The position numbers and the translations under genes are program-made. The notes under the pieces were generated by a model, which made no database searches, was not told the origin of the DNA, and was given only the letters and a program-made list of their open reading frames with translations. A stretch of 64,000 bases of DNA from Calvatia gigantea (taxonomy: Eukaryota > Basidiomycota > Agaricomycetes > Agaricales > Lycoperdaceae), in contig JACAAK010000003.1 in NCBI GenBank assembly GCA_025093985.1, positions 248,001 to 312,000 of the forward strand, given 5' to 3'. Positions 26,091 through 40,957 of this stretch are shown piece after piece (the stretch's first letter is position 1; each line of letters opens with the position of its first letter).

Positions 26091-27925
26091 GGCTGATTCT
26101 CGCTCAGAACGCCGGAGGCAGGAACCGTTAGGCCACTCGGAGATGGTGGTATGGCAATCGCTCTTGTGCATCCGAGAAAACGCTTATCAGATCCAACTAG
26201 CCAAATTCTTATCCCGCTCGCCAGAGATTAAGACTCGAAAGAAAAGATGACGGGAGAGGAACCCAACAGGTCGGGAAATATTCAAAGATACAAATTTGAC
26301 GTGAATGTAGAAGCTAGGTGGGTATTGCTGGGTAGAGAAGATATGTATCGGGCACCAGAAAATCACCGCAACAAGCGAGGGGGATAGGATCAACAACGTT
26401 GGCTCACCTTGCACTAGGGACGGGTTTTCCGTCACAATTGAATCCCATACTTATGACCTCAATATATTCGGGAGCCTGGGCTAGCGAAGTCGCCTCGTGG
26501 CCAGAATAATTAACTTAGAGCTTGCAGGCATCTGTGGGTCCATAGCCGGTGTAAGATCCATTGTGCTGTTCATGGAAATAGACCACTCGCGTTCTACTAG
26601 TACCACCACGTTCTGCAACTGGGTTGAAGTTAGACACAGACACAACCCAAGGTCCAAGCCACAAATCAGGTCCGTTGAATGGGTAGACGTCCTTTCCGTG
26701 CACCGTATGGTCATATGTTTGCCACTTTGCGCTAACGCAGGAACAGAGCAGCAAGTGCCGGCCATACTGACTTGGTCAGACAATGCTCCAAAATCCGGTC
26801 CACGTGTAGTAGAATTTGCTCAAATCACATTCGATGAGGGGTGGCCAGATTTTCTATTGTCCCGAAAAACTAAAGTAGAGGCAGACACGAATCCCCGATC
26901 CTCTTGCCCCTGATCACGATTTCAAGCAGTCTCCCCTTCTTCCCTCTTGCGCCCACCTCAAATCCTCACTGCTCAAAGTACTGGTAGCGAAATACTAGGC
27001 AATACCTAACCCCAAAATTTGATCTTTTCAGCCTCCGGGCTGTTTGGGCCTGAGTATCCCGTTGATCAAAGACACTTCCTGGGATCCACTAAGTAACCCA
27101 TACAGTTTTCCACATCTGTGTACCGGCACCCAGTGCGGCGGGTGTTACCAGATGCTATTGCTCCAGACGAAAAATGCAAACAAGTTGAATGAATAAACCA
27201 ACAATCGAGGGATACCACTCACCCATTCCCGAGTCTCCATTCATTTTCGCCTCGAAAGTTCGATTGAACGTTTTAGCGTGGTTTGTCGGTCCATCTATCT
27301 ACCTTTTCTTTTAGAACGCCATTTTCCTCCGAATAGGTAGGCGTTTTGGCGTCTGATGCTGGCTCCGGCACCCCTCTCATAACCTCGTGTAGGCTCGCAG
27401 AGGCCCAGAGATGTGGGGCTCATAGCAACCACGCAGGTTTCACACCAAGGACACTCACACGGAGTGGTTATCCTCTCGACTACATCCGTTCCCCATTGCA
27501 GTTAGCGGTTTTGTGCAATTACCCTGTCAGCTTTGACATGTAAGACAAACTACTTGTTTGTCTTTGCCTCGAGGCTCGGCTGAATAGGTGGGCGGTTTCA
27601 GTGCCTAACTTGTGTTGCAGAGGAAAGCTCGACGTTTCTTGTGATTTTCGGAGTAGGCTATCTATCTTACCGCACCTCGGTAACGCTCTTGATTACGCGG
27701 GCAGTTGGTATAAATTGGTGGGTAATTAATGTACGACCAGTTGTTGCGCTCATTTAGGTGCATGGGCCCAACCAAATTTTAATTTACAACTGAGGCAATA
27801 CAAGATCCAGATGAAGCTCACATCTTTGGCTCCTATCCTCCCTTCGATGAGTGCTTCCACAGAGAGTTAGTGAAACGTCACACACTTACTCTGGGGAACT
27901 CGACGAGTGAGGATATAGTCCATTC
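26091..27925. other. no gene recognised
   Basis: Opposed frames at 26481-26913 (both strands) show no family signature. The rest is short frames only. Confidence 0.4.
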
Positions 27926-31001
<3,076 letters not shown>

Positions 31002-31745
31002 TCACGAGGCAACGGCCAGGAGGTGTATGGGCTTCGGAGCAGCTTGGAAATGCAGTACAAATTCAAACTGTGGTCCAGTTTCCGGGCTATGAGGGAATCT
31101 TTTGCACTTCTCGACCGTCTTCCATTCCTTCGCGATGATGCACAACGCCTCTTCTCCATTCTCCGCAAGACCACTCTCCACCAACCAACACCCGATCACC
31201 ATGCCTGTCCTACCAATGCCTCCACGGCAATGCACAGCCGTAATACGGCCGCGTCTCTCGTTGTCTCGCAGAACTTCCAGCACCGAATACATGAATTCGA
31301 CAGACTGGGGTAAACAACGATCATGAATAGGAAAGCGATGGTATTCTATCGATTGCTTCTCGATTCCCAGCAACTCTGCCCGTGACGAGAGAACTTCACC
31401 ACAGTAGGGTCGAAGCTCGCCGGACTCTGTTAGGTCGATGAATGTCCGGACCCCGGCACGTAAAAGGGCGTCTAGCTTAGGATTATCAGCGCTCTTGGGT
31501 GACCAAGGATATTCGCAAGCAAGAAGTAGCGGAGTAGCCCAGTAGGAGTTAGGTATTGGACGATGGATTATAGAGGTTAATGTCTGTGGTACACAGGAAC
31601 TAGTCTTGAGATTGACGCTTTGTTCGTGCAGTTGACACAGTATTTTTTCGTCTTGCTGTGCTAAGAATGAAATAGGCCGCCGTTGGAGAAGAGACTTTAG
31701 AAGGGAAGTGGCAAGCTTGTAGGTATGCAGAGATGACGGAGCTCA
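31002..31745 (-). CDS. dual-specificity/tyrosine phosphatase family protein
   Basis: Cys-dependent phosphatase: the signature loop is HCRGGIGRTG (nucleophile Cys and phosphate-binding Arg) near 31210-31245. A continuous open frame runs from after a TGA at about 31743 down to stop 31002 (about 247 codons) without needing an intron. Upstream of the loop lie NSYWATPLLLACEYPWSP, GVRTFIDLTESGELRPY and a FPIHDRCLP block that carries the general-acid Asp. This arrangement matches small bacterial/fungal phosphatases that begin with a (S/P)YW motif. No ATG exists in this frame upstream of the domain. The start must therefore lie in an upstream exon, perhaps the frame at 31778-32071 which begins MADLQEVSG, but I could not join it in phase. 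The substrate is unknown. Confidence 0.87.
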
Positions 31746-33650
31746 TGAGCTGGCCCATAATATGCTGGTTGTGTGGATTATTGTGAGTGAAGCGAGGAAA
31801 CGGAATGGTTGTTCCTCTCGCCTTTTATTTCTGTATAGACGCCCGGATCAAACCCTGGCAAGGACTGGCCCTGAGGCGAATAAGAATACCGCAACAGCTT
31901 TAGCTTTGTGGCAATGCTCCCCTCAACACGTGGTTGCCTGGCCTTTCTGTCTGCTATAGCCGAGAACACCCTCACAGCCTGTCCAGACCCCTTGTCGCTT
32001 TGTCCTATTGCGATATCTGAGCCTGTGGAATCCACTGAAGAGACTCCCGAGACTTCTTGTAGATCGGCCATTCAAATCATTTGGGGGAATTCGGGTCAAA
32101 TCGCGATTCGGAGCCTTTCGGCCGTGGTCCGCCCCCCATGTATTGAGGCTTGCAGCCTCATGCAAAGTGCACATTGCGCGGTGGAGTACTCACCGATTAT
32201 GCACACCACAAACCTAACAACAATCTTCGACATCCACAATTCCATTTCATCAATATGATCGAACTCGCATTATTGTCAAGGCAATCGTGATGGTCTGCAC
32301 AGCGAAAATCCTATCATAAAAGCGGTCGTAATTGTTTAGTACATTCCACGAACCTTCTGAGAACCCCACTTCCCCTTACCTAGAAAGCATGCCCCTCGGA
32401 CTCGTTGAAATAGCGATTAAAAGAGGTATGGTTTCCGCGCGCTGGTACTTCCTTAGTGCCCTGTGCCTCCGGTTTACTGAAGGCCGTTTCAGGAGCCCAA
32501 GCTGTAGGCCACAGGATCTTCGCCTCATGTATCTAAACAAGGTATGCCCCGGTAGGCTATACTCACCGTTGATTAAAAGTCAAGAAGATTCATCATCGCT
32601 TTTGTGTACCAAAGTTACACAGTGATTATCAATAAGCTATAGAGTCGATCCGCAGAGTGCTTCCCTGAACTTTAGTCCAGCCATGAACAGTTCGTGAAAG
32701 GATCATATCCGGTGCCATTACTGGACTGATGATCACATGGAACATACCTCCTGTCAATACTTATCTCACTTCCCTCTGTCAGCGATACTCCTATTTAGGG
32801 GCAACATCACTACACGATCATAGCATGTTAATGAACGCAGTCCGCGAGGCATTGACGAACACTATTTCTGGAACTGGCCCATACAACGACGAAAGAAGGA
32901 ACAGATCGTACACCTCATGGACAAATGGATGGAGCTGCTGCTGCAAGCATGGTCAACGGCCAGACAGAACAAAAATTCTCGTCGTGTCATAATTACAGAT
33001 GCTGTTTCACCGATCCGTTATGCTGCTCCAGTGAAAGGTGAAATTTGATAGGGGACAAAGAACACCTCGATGCCCGATCGTTCAAGCGCTGTGGAACCTA
33101 TGTGCGTGTGAGTTCTTTAAAACTGCGACACCTACAGGTCTTTCTACCATAGAACCGGGGTGATAGCCTGTGACCCAGAATTGTCGACACCGTAAATGAT
33201 GGAACCCAGGCTGTGTGACATACGTATGCTTCCCAGTTGAACACTCGGATCCAGATATACGTCCTAAGATATCAGAGGGACCTGGCCGCAGGGACCTCCG
33301 GAGTTCGTGCCGGCGGGGTTCAGGATAACAAGGACATCCTGGCCCCGGTAGCGTGGCTCGAAGACTAGGCTTAGCTCCTCTCTGAACTCATTGTATTTCA
33401 AGGGGGCCCGGGGACCCTTGAACGTTTTGCTGTATACTACGAACCCCCGCCACCTCCTCCGGGAATGCCCATGCACCCAGACAAAAGGCTTCGTTGGAGT
33501 CCCCTATCAAATTAATTAATATCCATTTCGCCCAAAACCATCTCCAACGTCAGTGTGATCTGTCATGTGACCTACACAAATACCGGCGATCGCCGCACCA
33601 ATTCCTCAAACGCGACGGCAGTGGTTGTCCAATAAGTTCTGCTTCTGGTC
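31746..33650. other. no gene recognised, possible phosphatase 5' exon
   Basis: The minus-strand frame 31778-32071 could supply the start of the phosphatase. The rest (32332-33640) has only short frames on both strands. The right end is the promoter of the Kelch gene. Confidence 0.4.
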
Positions 33651-36462
33651 ATGGCAAAGAAGAAACCAACGAATGCGGCGGCAAAAGCTGCAAAGAAAGC
33701 TAAGGCAGCACAGAAAACAGAGAAAAAAGAGAAAAAGAAAGTGAACAAGTCGAAAAACAAGTACGATTCCGAGGACGAAGATGATCAGGATCTCGAGGCG
33801 ATTTTGGAAAAAGTGTGTGGTTGGCTCGTGTCTCTCTTTTGGATCAATATGTCGGCTAACACTACAATTTTCAGTAGATGAGAAAGGAGTGGGAGGATGC
33901 ACATACCGTCATTGAAGAACTTGTTGAAGGACCACCCAGTCGAAGAGCGAACGCGACCTTGGCACCATGTCCGAATGGAAACCATCTGTGGTGCATCGGT
34001 GGGGAATTCTTCAGTGAAGACGGGAAGGCGGTACGGTGTGTTCAAAAGATGATATTATAACAATAAATCTGATTGTCATACTCGTCCAGTATTTCTACAA
34101 CGACGTATTCAGATATACCCCAGAAAAGGACGAATGGCGCAAATTCGTCTCTCCAACATGTCCAGGTCCAAGATCAGCTCATGCAGTTGCCGCGTCTCCC
34201 GCAGGAGGTGGAAAGTTGTTCTTGTTTGGTAGCGCCATTATCTGTGTTTCTGGGTAGATATTTGTTAAACGCGCCTATAGGCGGGGAGTTCTCTTCGCTC
34301 CATCAAACAACATTTCACCACTACAGAGACTTCTGGTGCTTCGATATCGCTACACATTCTTGGGACAGGATAGAAACAAAAATCCGACCAAGCGCAAGAT
34401 CTGGCCATCGGTAAGTTTAGTCCTCGTTTAACTTATGTTACTGATCTTTAGACTTTTCTACTCCAGGATGGCAACATGGAAACATTATATCATATTATTT
34501 GGTGGTTTCTATGATCCTGGTGTCACCAGTACGTCCTATCCTGTCTACTTTCCTTTTCTTACTCTATTTCCGCCTAGCGAGGTATCTGAATGATTTGTGG
34601 GCTTTTGACACGCAAGAGTACAAATGGATGCAGATCGAATTCCGTGAATCAGACTTGAAGCCTTCGTTAGTTCCTTCACTCGCCGAGCGACTCGATCGCT
34701 GACTTGTCCCCAGACCGCGAAGCGGTTTCTCTTTTTTATCGTGCCCGGAAGGTGTTGTCCTCCACGGCGGCTATTGCAAGGAATATACGAAAGGAAAACG
34801 TCCTGTCGGTGTGATGCTTGATGATACCTGGCTGCTGAAGTTAGTTCGTCTTCAATAAACACCCTGCCTTTCTCCGTCCATAACTAATCATAGTAAAATG
34901 CTAGGATCACAGTCCCTGCAGTCGAACAGGAAGCCACCACCACCGCACCTTCAAAATCATCAAAGAATAAAAATGTCCCATTACAAGTTACGTTCAAATG
35001 GGAACGCCGAAAACGTGGCTCGGATGCCTACGCACCGTCTCTGCGTTCTGGGTGTACTATGGCGCTGTGGAATCGGAGTAGTGGTGTTGGGGCAACAGGC
35101 ATTCTATTTGGTGGCGTGACGGATGAGGACACAAATGAGGAGACCTTGGAGAGTGTGTTTCATAACGATTTGTTTGTTCTCCTCGCCCTGGTCCTCTGAA
35201 ATAGCTATAATTAATTTCGCGCAGGTACGGCTTATCAGATAAGCGGGAAGGGTAAATGGATCTCCATGACACTGAAGAAGCCAAAGGCGAAGGGCGGAAA
35301 GAAGGTTACGCGGGCTGACAAGAAGAAAGAAGCAGCAAGAGAGGCTAACCGGCGGGAGCAACAAAGCGAACGGAGAGGGTGAAAACGAGGATGGCGATGA
35401 ACCTCCAATCACATCACCGAAGATCCCAGACATATCGAAATCTGCCGTTCAGAAGGACGAGCAGGACTCTGAAGATCCAAATTTGACTGTTCCTATCCCT
35501 CGATATAATGCGAATGCTCGCCGTGCTGCGAAGTACGCTTTACATGTGGGTTTACGTTTCGCTTGTACTCAAAATCTGGATGCTAACATACATTCAGTTA
35601 CGGAGGAATCTTCGAGAAAGGATCGAAGGAATATACTCTGGACTGATTTTCATTCACTTCAATTAGATAAACTGGACAGGATATACCTGCCTTGAAGGAG
35701 AGTATGGTGTTGATACCAGAAGGCGAGGAAGAGAGTAGTAGCGACGAAGGGCGACGACGACGAGGAAGATGATGATGAGAAGAAGAGGGCGAAGAAAGTG
35801 AGGTGGAAGCCGAATCTGAGGAGGAAGTTGACAAACAGTCGAAAGCTAAAGAAAAAGTCTAAGCGGGAGGTTAAAGAGAAAGAAGTTACACCCGAGGCGT
35901 TACCGGCGGAAGAGCTCGGGAAGGAAGAACCTGAGGTTGAGGATCCCGTAAGTTTATCCCTGCACATAGCGCTATTCATCCGCTGAAAGGTCTCTCGGCA
36001 GAACTCACTTCGCTCCAAAGCCAATACCTTTATGGGTGTTTCCAAGGATACGGCTCGCTCTGCTGAAGATGTTCTGAGCACCCCTCTTCCCGGAGAAACT
36101 CTTGCGATGTTCTATGCTCGTTCCCGTATGTTCGTCATTTTGCGACTCCATTGTCCTGGTTTAAGACTTGTTAGGCGAATATTGGACCCAGAAAGCATAT
36201 GGAACGAGCGATAACCGAGGAAAACAGCTTCGCCGGGATGGTTTTGCTCTAGCAGAAGAGCGTTACGGTATGTTTCGAATTTGCTAATTAATTGAAATGA
36301 TAGGGGTAATAATGGATGATCCCTTTAGCCGAATACAAGCCTATCCTCGAGGAGGTCGAGAAGATCCTCGCAGAGGCCGGTTTGGATGAGGAAGAAATGC
36401 GAAAGGGGGCGGCCCTTGGAGGAGGTCCGGCGGCAAGCGGTCAGAGTCGCAACAGAAGATAA
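33651..36462 (+). CDS. KEL3: Kelch-repeat protein with DUF4110 tail (KEL3/KLHDC4 type)
   Basis: Predicted beta-propeller scaffold protein. ATG 33651 opens a Lys/Ala-rich N-terminus followed by an acidic patch. Kelch blades follow across several small exons: LWCIGGEFF, YFYNDVFRYTPEKDEW, SAHAVAAS with KLFLFG, FWCFDIATHSWDRI, SGHRM with IILFGGFYD, YLNDLWAFDTQEYKW, PRSGFSFL with VVLHGGY, and GILFGGVTDED. After an acidic/basic linker comes the DUF4110 domain (TPLPGETLAMFYARSREYW joined across an intron at 36126-36178, then RRDGFALAEERYAEYKP), ending at TAA 36462. This domain order is that of yeast Kel3 and human KLHDC4. Two single G insertions inside short G runs (about 35355 and about 35750) break the linker frame. 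Both lie in low-complexity coding sequence and look like consensus errors, since both flanking domains are intact. Confidence 0.92.
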
Positions 36463-36807
36463 TCGACGAACTACCTGGCATATTGCGCAGGTGCTTTATG
36501 TATCCCCATAGCCTTCGCAATCCTTTTTGTTCCACATTTGCCAAGTGTCCTGTGACCTCGTATCAGTTTTCGGGGAGAACAATGTCGGACCGTGTTTGGA
36601 GATGTGGCCGAATGAAATTACCAATTTACAGCACTCTCCTAGCTTCCCTGATTGGACCCTAAGTCAATTAAGACCCGGTCGGCTCGACCTTCGCCGCCGT
36701 CCCTTGACGCTTGTCCTCCTCTTTTTCAACCTCCATCCAACTGCGAGTGAACCTCTTCACTCCAATTCACATTCCTTTTCGTATCTTGCCCATCTCCTCA
36801 CCCAACC
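36463..36807. promoter_or_regulatory. intergenic, promoter of the next gene
   Basis: About 345 bp between two plus-strand genes. A pyrimidine-rich stretch lies just before ATG 36808 (36700-36805). No specific site identified. Confidence 0.4.
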
Positions 36808-37690
36808 ATGTTAAGCAAAAAGGAGTCTCAGAACTTCAAGCTCAAGCTTAAGCTGCCTGCGCTTCTCCGATCCCCGTTCTCGCGCCGGGGGAAGAAAAAG
36901 GCTCCGGTCGTTGGAGAAGGCGCGTCTCGAACTTCGTCCTCTTATGAGGTGGACATTTCAACGCCGGGAGCTCCTCAAGTCGTCGCGTCCAAGGTTGATC
37001 CCGATGCGGTGTCTACATCGCAGTCGAGGACGTCTGTTGACGTGAACGAGAACCAGCAGGGTCCCACTACGAGTGTTAGCCACGAAGCTCACTCCGCTGA
37101 CGGACGGGTAGGTTTTAGTTTACTCAGCTTTCGTTTATCGCTCATGACGTGCCCCCCCCCCTTCCCCTCCCCTTCCCCTCCCCCTTTCCCTCTTTCCATG
37201 CATTCAGTGTCAGTCACCGGCACCATCCCAGGCTCGGTCTCATTGTCCGTCAGTGTCGAAGGCCACATCCGGCGAGAATTTCCGTGTCTCTATGACCGTC
37301 GACACCATCAAACAGCAACTCAACGACGGCCTACAAATGCTTGCGGAATTCAAAAAATCCCTGCGGCCCTCGTCTGATGTCCAGCAATACGACGAGGCAA
37401 TCGGCAATTTTGAAGGCGCCGCGAAAGGCTTGGCAACACTCAAGAACAAACTCAGTAACCGGAAGCTCGGCAGCGGGAACCCGAACAGGAACAGTTACGT
37501 CCTCCCCCCGCCAGACTTGAAAGTCGACTTCGAGGATTCGCCGTTTGGTATGGGTATTCCTGGAATTGAGGATACTCAGAAGGAGGCTACTAATACCTTG
37601 GATGTTGTGCAGGAGAATAATGAGAATGAGGCGCAGGAGGAGGAGAAGGAGAAACAGCAGCTACAGCAGCAGCAGTGTATCTGGGTTTGA
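36808..37690 (+). CDS. hypothetical protein, two exons
   Basis: Not recognised. Exon 1 starts at ATG 36808 (MLSKKESQNFKLKLKLPALL) and ends at DGR. An intron of about 100 bp with a long C-rich tract (GTAGGT donor at 37109, acceptor ttcag at about 37207) joins in phase 0 to CQSPAPSQ and on to V* at 37690. The product is about 260 aa with a basic N-terminus (a Lys/Arg-rich patch), a Ser/Thr-rich middle, a predicted helical block near TVDTIKQQLNDGLQMLAEF and KGLATLKNKLS, and an acidic Gln-rich tail. No membrane segment. It could be a small adaptor-like protein. It is co-oriented with the Kelch gene and convergent with the AAA gene. Confidence 0.72.
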
Positions 37691-38284
37691 GCGGACCTTT
37701 TTTGGATTTTGATTCCACTTAGAGTGTTTTGCCTAGCAAGTTCTGTTTTACGATTCATAGTCTTACTCACATCTTCTCAATGGATATTAATCGTTATTGT
37801 TTGGATCTTTGTATGACCCCGTCCTCCGTTGAAGCGCGAACCTAGTTCTCCGCAACTCGGGTGAAGCAGCCCCAAGCCGATCAAAAGTCTTTCACTTCCA
37901 GGGCTACAATGCCTAATCATGCGACTTGTTTTTTTTTAAATGTCGCCAGTAGCCTCATTCACAAAGTAAGACTCCCCCCAGTCTCGCCATGTTTTTACTT
38001 GCGGTCTGCTCCAACCTAGCGTCGTGAATAATGACCACCTTTACAACTCGATGATCTTCATGTGGTTCTCGCCTCCCTTCCCTGAACGACTTCACATTAC
38101 TTTCTGACTATCATGGCGGCACATTGGGGGACGAAGACTCTACTCCGATCTACAGAGCACTTTGTATCGATGACCGCATAGTATCGAGCTACCATTCAAG
38201 ACAAGGGTTTAGACACATTAATTTACACAGGCGACCGACATGTCGCACAAGCATGGTCCAAGAAATGATGGAGAATTAACGCAC
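37691..38284. other. convergent intergenic region, contains the left edge of the tandem duplication
   Basis: From about 38001 (tctgctccaacctagcgtcg) the sequence matches 43258 onward (tctgctccaacctgacatcg), marking the start of duplication unit 1. No gene. Confidence 0.6.
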
Positions 38285-40957
38285 TTACGAAGTAGCCTTC
38301 TCAAACTCCCTCGTAAACTCCTCCATCGCATCCAAAGTCTGCAAAACATGTCCACAACCCAACTTCTCCCCCTTGCCAGCCGCAAGACTCTGCGCGGTCC
38401 TAACCGCATTCTTAATCTGCCTCCCATTAACGTCTTTCTCCGCCAGCTTGGCGACAACCTCCTCTTCCGTTATCCCACCGCCGCCCTCAACTCCTTCCGT
38501 TGTTAAAGCATTAACCTTGCGAAGGAAAGCTTTCCACACTTGAATTTTAGACTCTACAGACAATTCGGTAAAGTGCAATGCGACATGGATACGGGAGAGG
38601 AACGCCTCGTCGAAGGTCTTGACTCTGTTAGTGGTGAGAAAGAGGATACCGCGGTAATACTCGATGTGGCGGAGGAACACGGCGACCATAGCGTTGCGTT
38701 GGAGATCGTGAAGTGAGCGTTGTTCCAAGAACACGTCAGCCTGAGCGGAACACAAGTTTGTCAACGAGCCAAATCATCGACTTTCCCCAAAGTACGCACC
38801 TCATCAATGAGCACAATCGCCTTCCAAGCTGTGGCAAGCTCAAACACCTTCCCAAGCGTAACATCAAGACTCGCAGCATCCGTCCCCAAATCACCCGCCC
38901 CAACCACATAAAGCGGTCTCTTCACATGTTCAGCTCGTCGCCTCCGCAGAGAACGTCTTTCCAACGCCTGGAGGGCCAAACAAGTTAATAACGAGACCAT
39001 GTCCTTTCCCCTTGATGAAGTCGTCAAAGTTGATTTGGTTGTGGTGGGTTTCGATTAAGGATTCCAAGAGATCTTTGCGCCCGGGTGGGAGGATGAGGTT
39101 GGGGAAGGCTGAGGTGTTCCATTCGACGGGGTTGATAAGCGAGACGCTGAATTCCACTGTAAAGTTATAAGGTTAGAAGGGGATACATTGGAATGATGGA
39201 CGGGAAAAAACGTACGCCAGATCTTGTCCGCGAGACTGAAACCATAGACGACCGTGGAGGCAAGAAGATAATCCTCTTCGTTGTAGTCCCCCATGGAAAT
39301 CTTTTCGTATGGGCCTTTATCTGATTCCACAATAACATCTACGCAACACCTAGTGTGAGAACTTGTAAGAGAAGGAGAAACAACACCCACCATTCGAACC
39401 CGTAACGACGGGATTACCAGGAGGGACTGGACCATCATACGAAACGCGCGAGCGCAGACGTGGAACGGGAACCGGAATGTTATTCCACTTGTTTTCGTCA
39501 CTATCATTCGAGGCGACAGCAACAACACGAGGGACCGGTGTTGGATAATGATAATTCGGATTAGATCGCCGGAACGTAGCTGCACCAAAAAAAAAGTATC
39601 AATGACCACGGACTCGGATCAAGAAAGTAGCAGGAAACCCTCACCTCGATCCACCATAATCCTCCCCTTAACATGATGCCTCAAAAGCCCATCACCACAC
39701 CTCATCGCCGCAACACCATCATACTGCACATGATGTACCCCGATATACCCAAACCACTTTCCTCCCCCTCTCAACCGCCATCCTGCCTCAACTCCTCCTC
39801 CCCCATGCCGTTCTCACCAACAAAGAACTTCGCCGGGTAAATATCCAAACTTTGAATCTTCACAGCGCCTCTAACCGCACCCACATTAACCACAGTCGAA
39901 ACCCTCCCTACGGCCACACTCTGACTAACCGATCTATCAATCATATCCACACTCTCGAGGGTAAGTTGGAACACCTGCTTCCCATCGATGGTGGTACGTA
40001 TCCAATGCTGCAGTTTGAAGAGGCGGGGTTGGCCCGTAACGACACATCTTGCGACGAGGATACTGCGTGGGATGAGGATGTAAGGGAGGAGGTCCCATGT
40101 TATTTCGCCGTGCGAGGTGAGACGGTGGAGGGTCGCCAGGGTGGTTTTGTAGTCGTTCGCGAGGGTGGTGAGAAGGACGTTGAGGGACTGGGAGGTGTAG
40201 ATTTCTTCTTGGGTTGGGTTACTTTTGGTTTGGAGGGTATCCCTGTATGTGATGAATTGGTCGTAGAAAACTAAAAAGATTTCTGGATCCATCTGGGAGT
40301 TCTGAGGTAAGTAAAGGGGTTGGGGTATGGAAGAGATGGTAGTGATGATTTACCTCTAGAGGGTCCGCGTTCCAGGAGATACCAGGCCAGGATTGAATAA
40401 CGTCTTTACACGCTTTGAGGATATAAGGACTCTTAACGACGATCTTGACCGTTACTTCCGCACATTCCTGTCGCGGAATCGTACGAACGATACTATCATA
40501 GCAAACGGGAACAACATCAGCCATCGACCAACCACAGAATACAAAAAACAAAACCTACACGAAAAGAAAATCCTTCCAGGGATCAGTCCTTCCCACCACT
40601 ACCGCCCCCTGAGGCACCAAGCGGAGCAGCATCAACAGCAACCTTCGCGTTGGTATTCTAATAATAGGCATTAAACAATCAGCGACGTATGTTAAACAGA
40701 AAAGCTCAACATACCCTATATTTCCGGCTTCGGCTCCACCAACTATAATAATAATCAACACGCTTGACTTTCAACGAAGGCGGTACAAGCTGCGCCTGCG
40801 TCTGCCGGGTATCCTGCTTCTTGGAAGGATCTACAGTGGACATCTTAGACTCTGTATCATCATCGTTACCACTGGTATCGACAAGATCAACGTTCTCCGC
40901 ACGAGAACTCGAACCCAAACTCGAGCTCTTCAACAAAGTAGAAAGACGGTGATGCAT
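38285..40957 (-). CDS. AAA ATPase, DUF7025-AAA type (copy 1)
   Basis: P-loop ATPase of the fungal family with an N-terminal DUF7025-like region. ATG 40957 starts MHHRLSTLLKSS, followed by a Ser/Asp-rich stretch. Exons then give IVVKSPYILKACKDVIQSW, MDPEIFLVFYDQFITYRDTL, ILIPRSILVARCVVTG, FGYIGVHHVQYDGVA, VKGRIMVDR, YGFSLADKIW, Walker A GPPGVGKT (about 38965-38990), PLYVVGAGDLGTDAASLD, Walker B AIVLIDE joined across an intron (38735-38793) to ADVFLEQRS, sensor FLTTNR, a FLSRIHVAL block with the likely Arg finger, and the helical lid to stop 38285. The role is unknown. Frame shifts of +1 lie at about 40585, 39782, 39759 and 38935. At the first three, copy 2 keeps the unshifted version (its Walker A region is deleted), so these are lesions or sequence errors in copy 1 and not family features. 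Confidence 0.9.

Noticed and set aside
26481..26913. Opposed 100-138 codon frames on both strands
   Set aside because: Neither has a recognisable motif or splice-supported extension; mutual antisense openness argues against coding.
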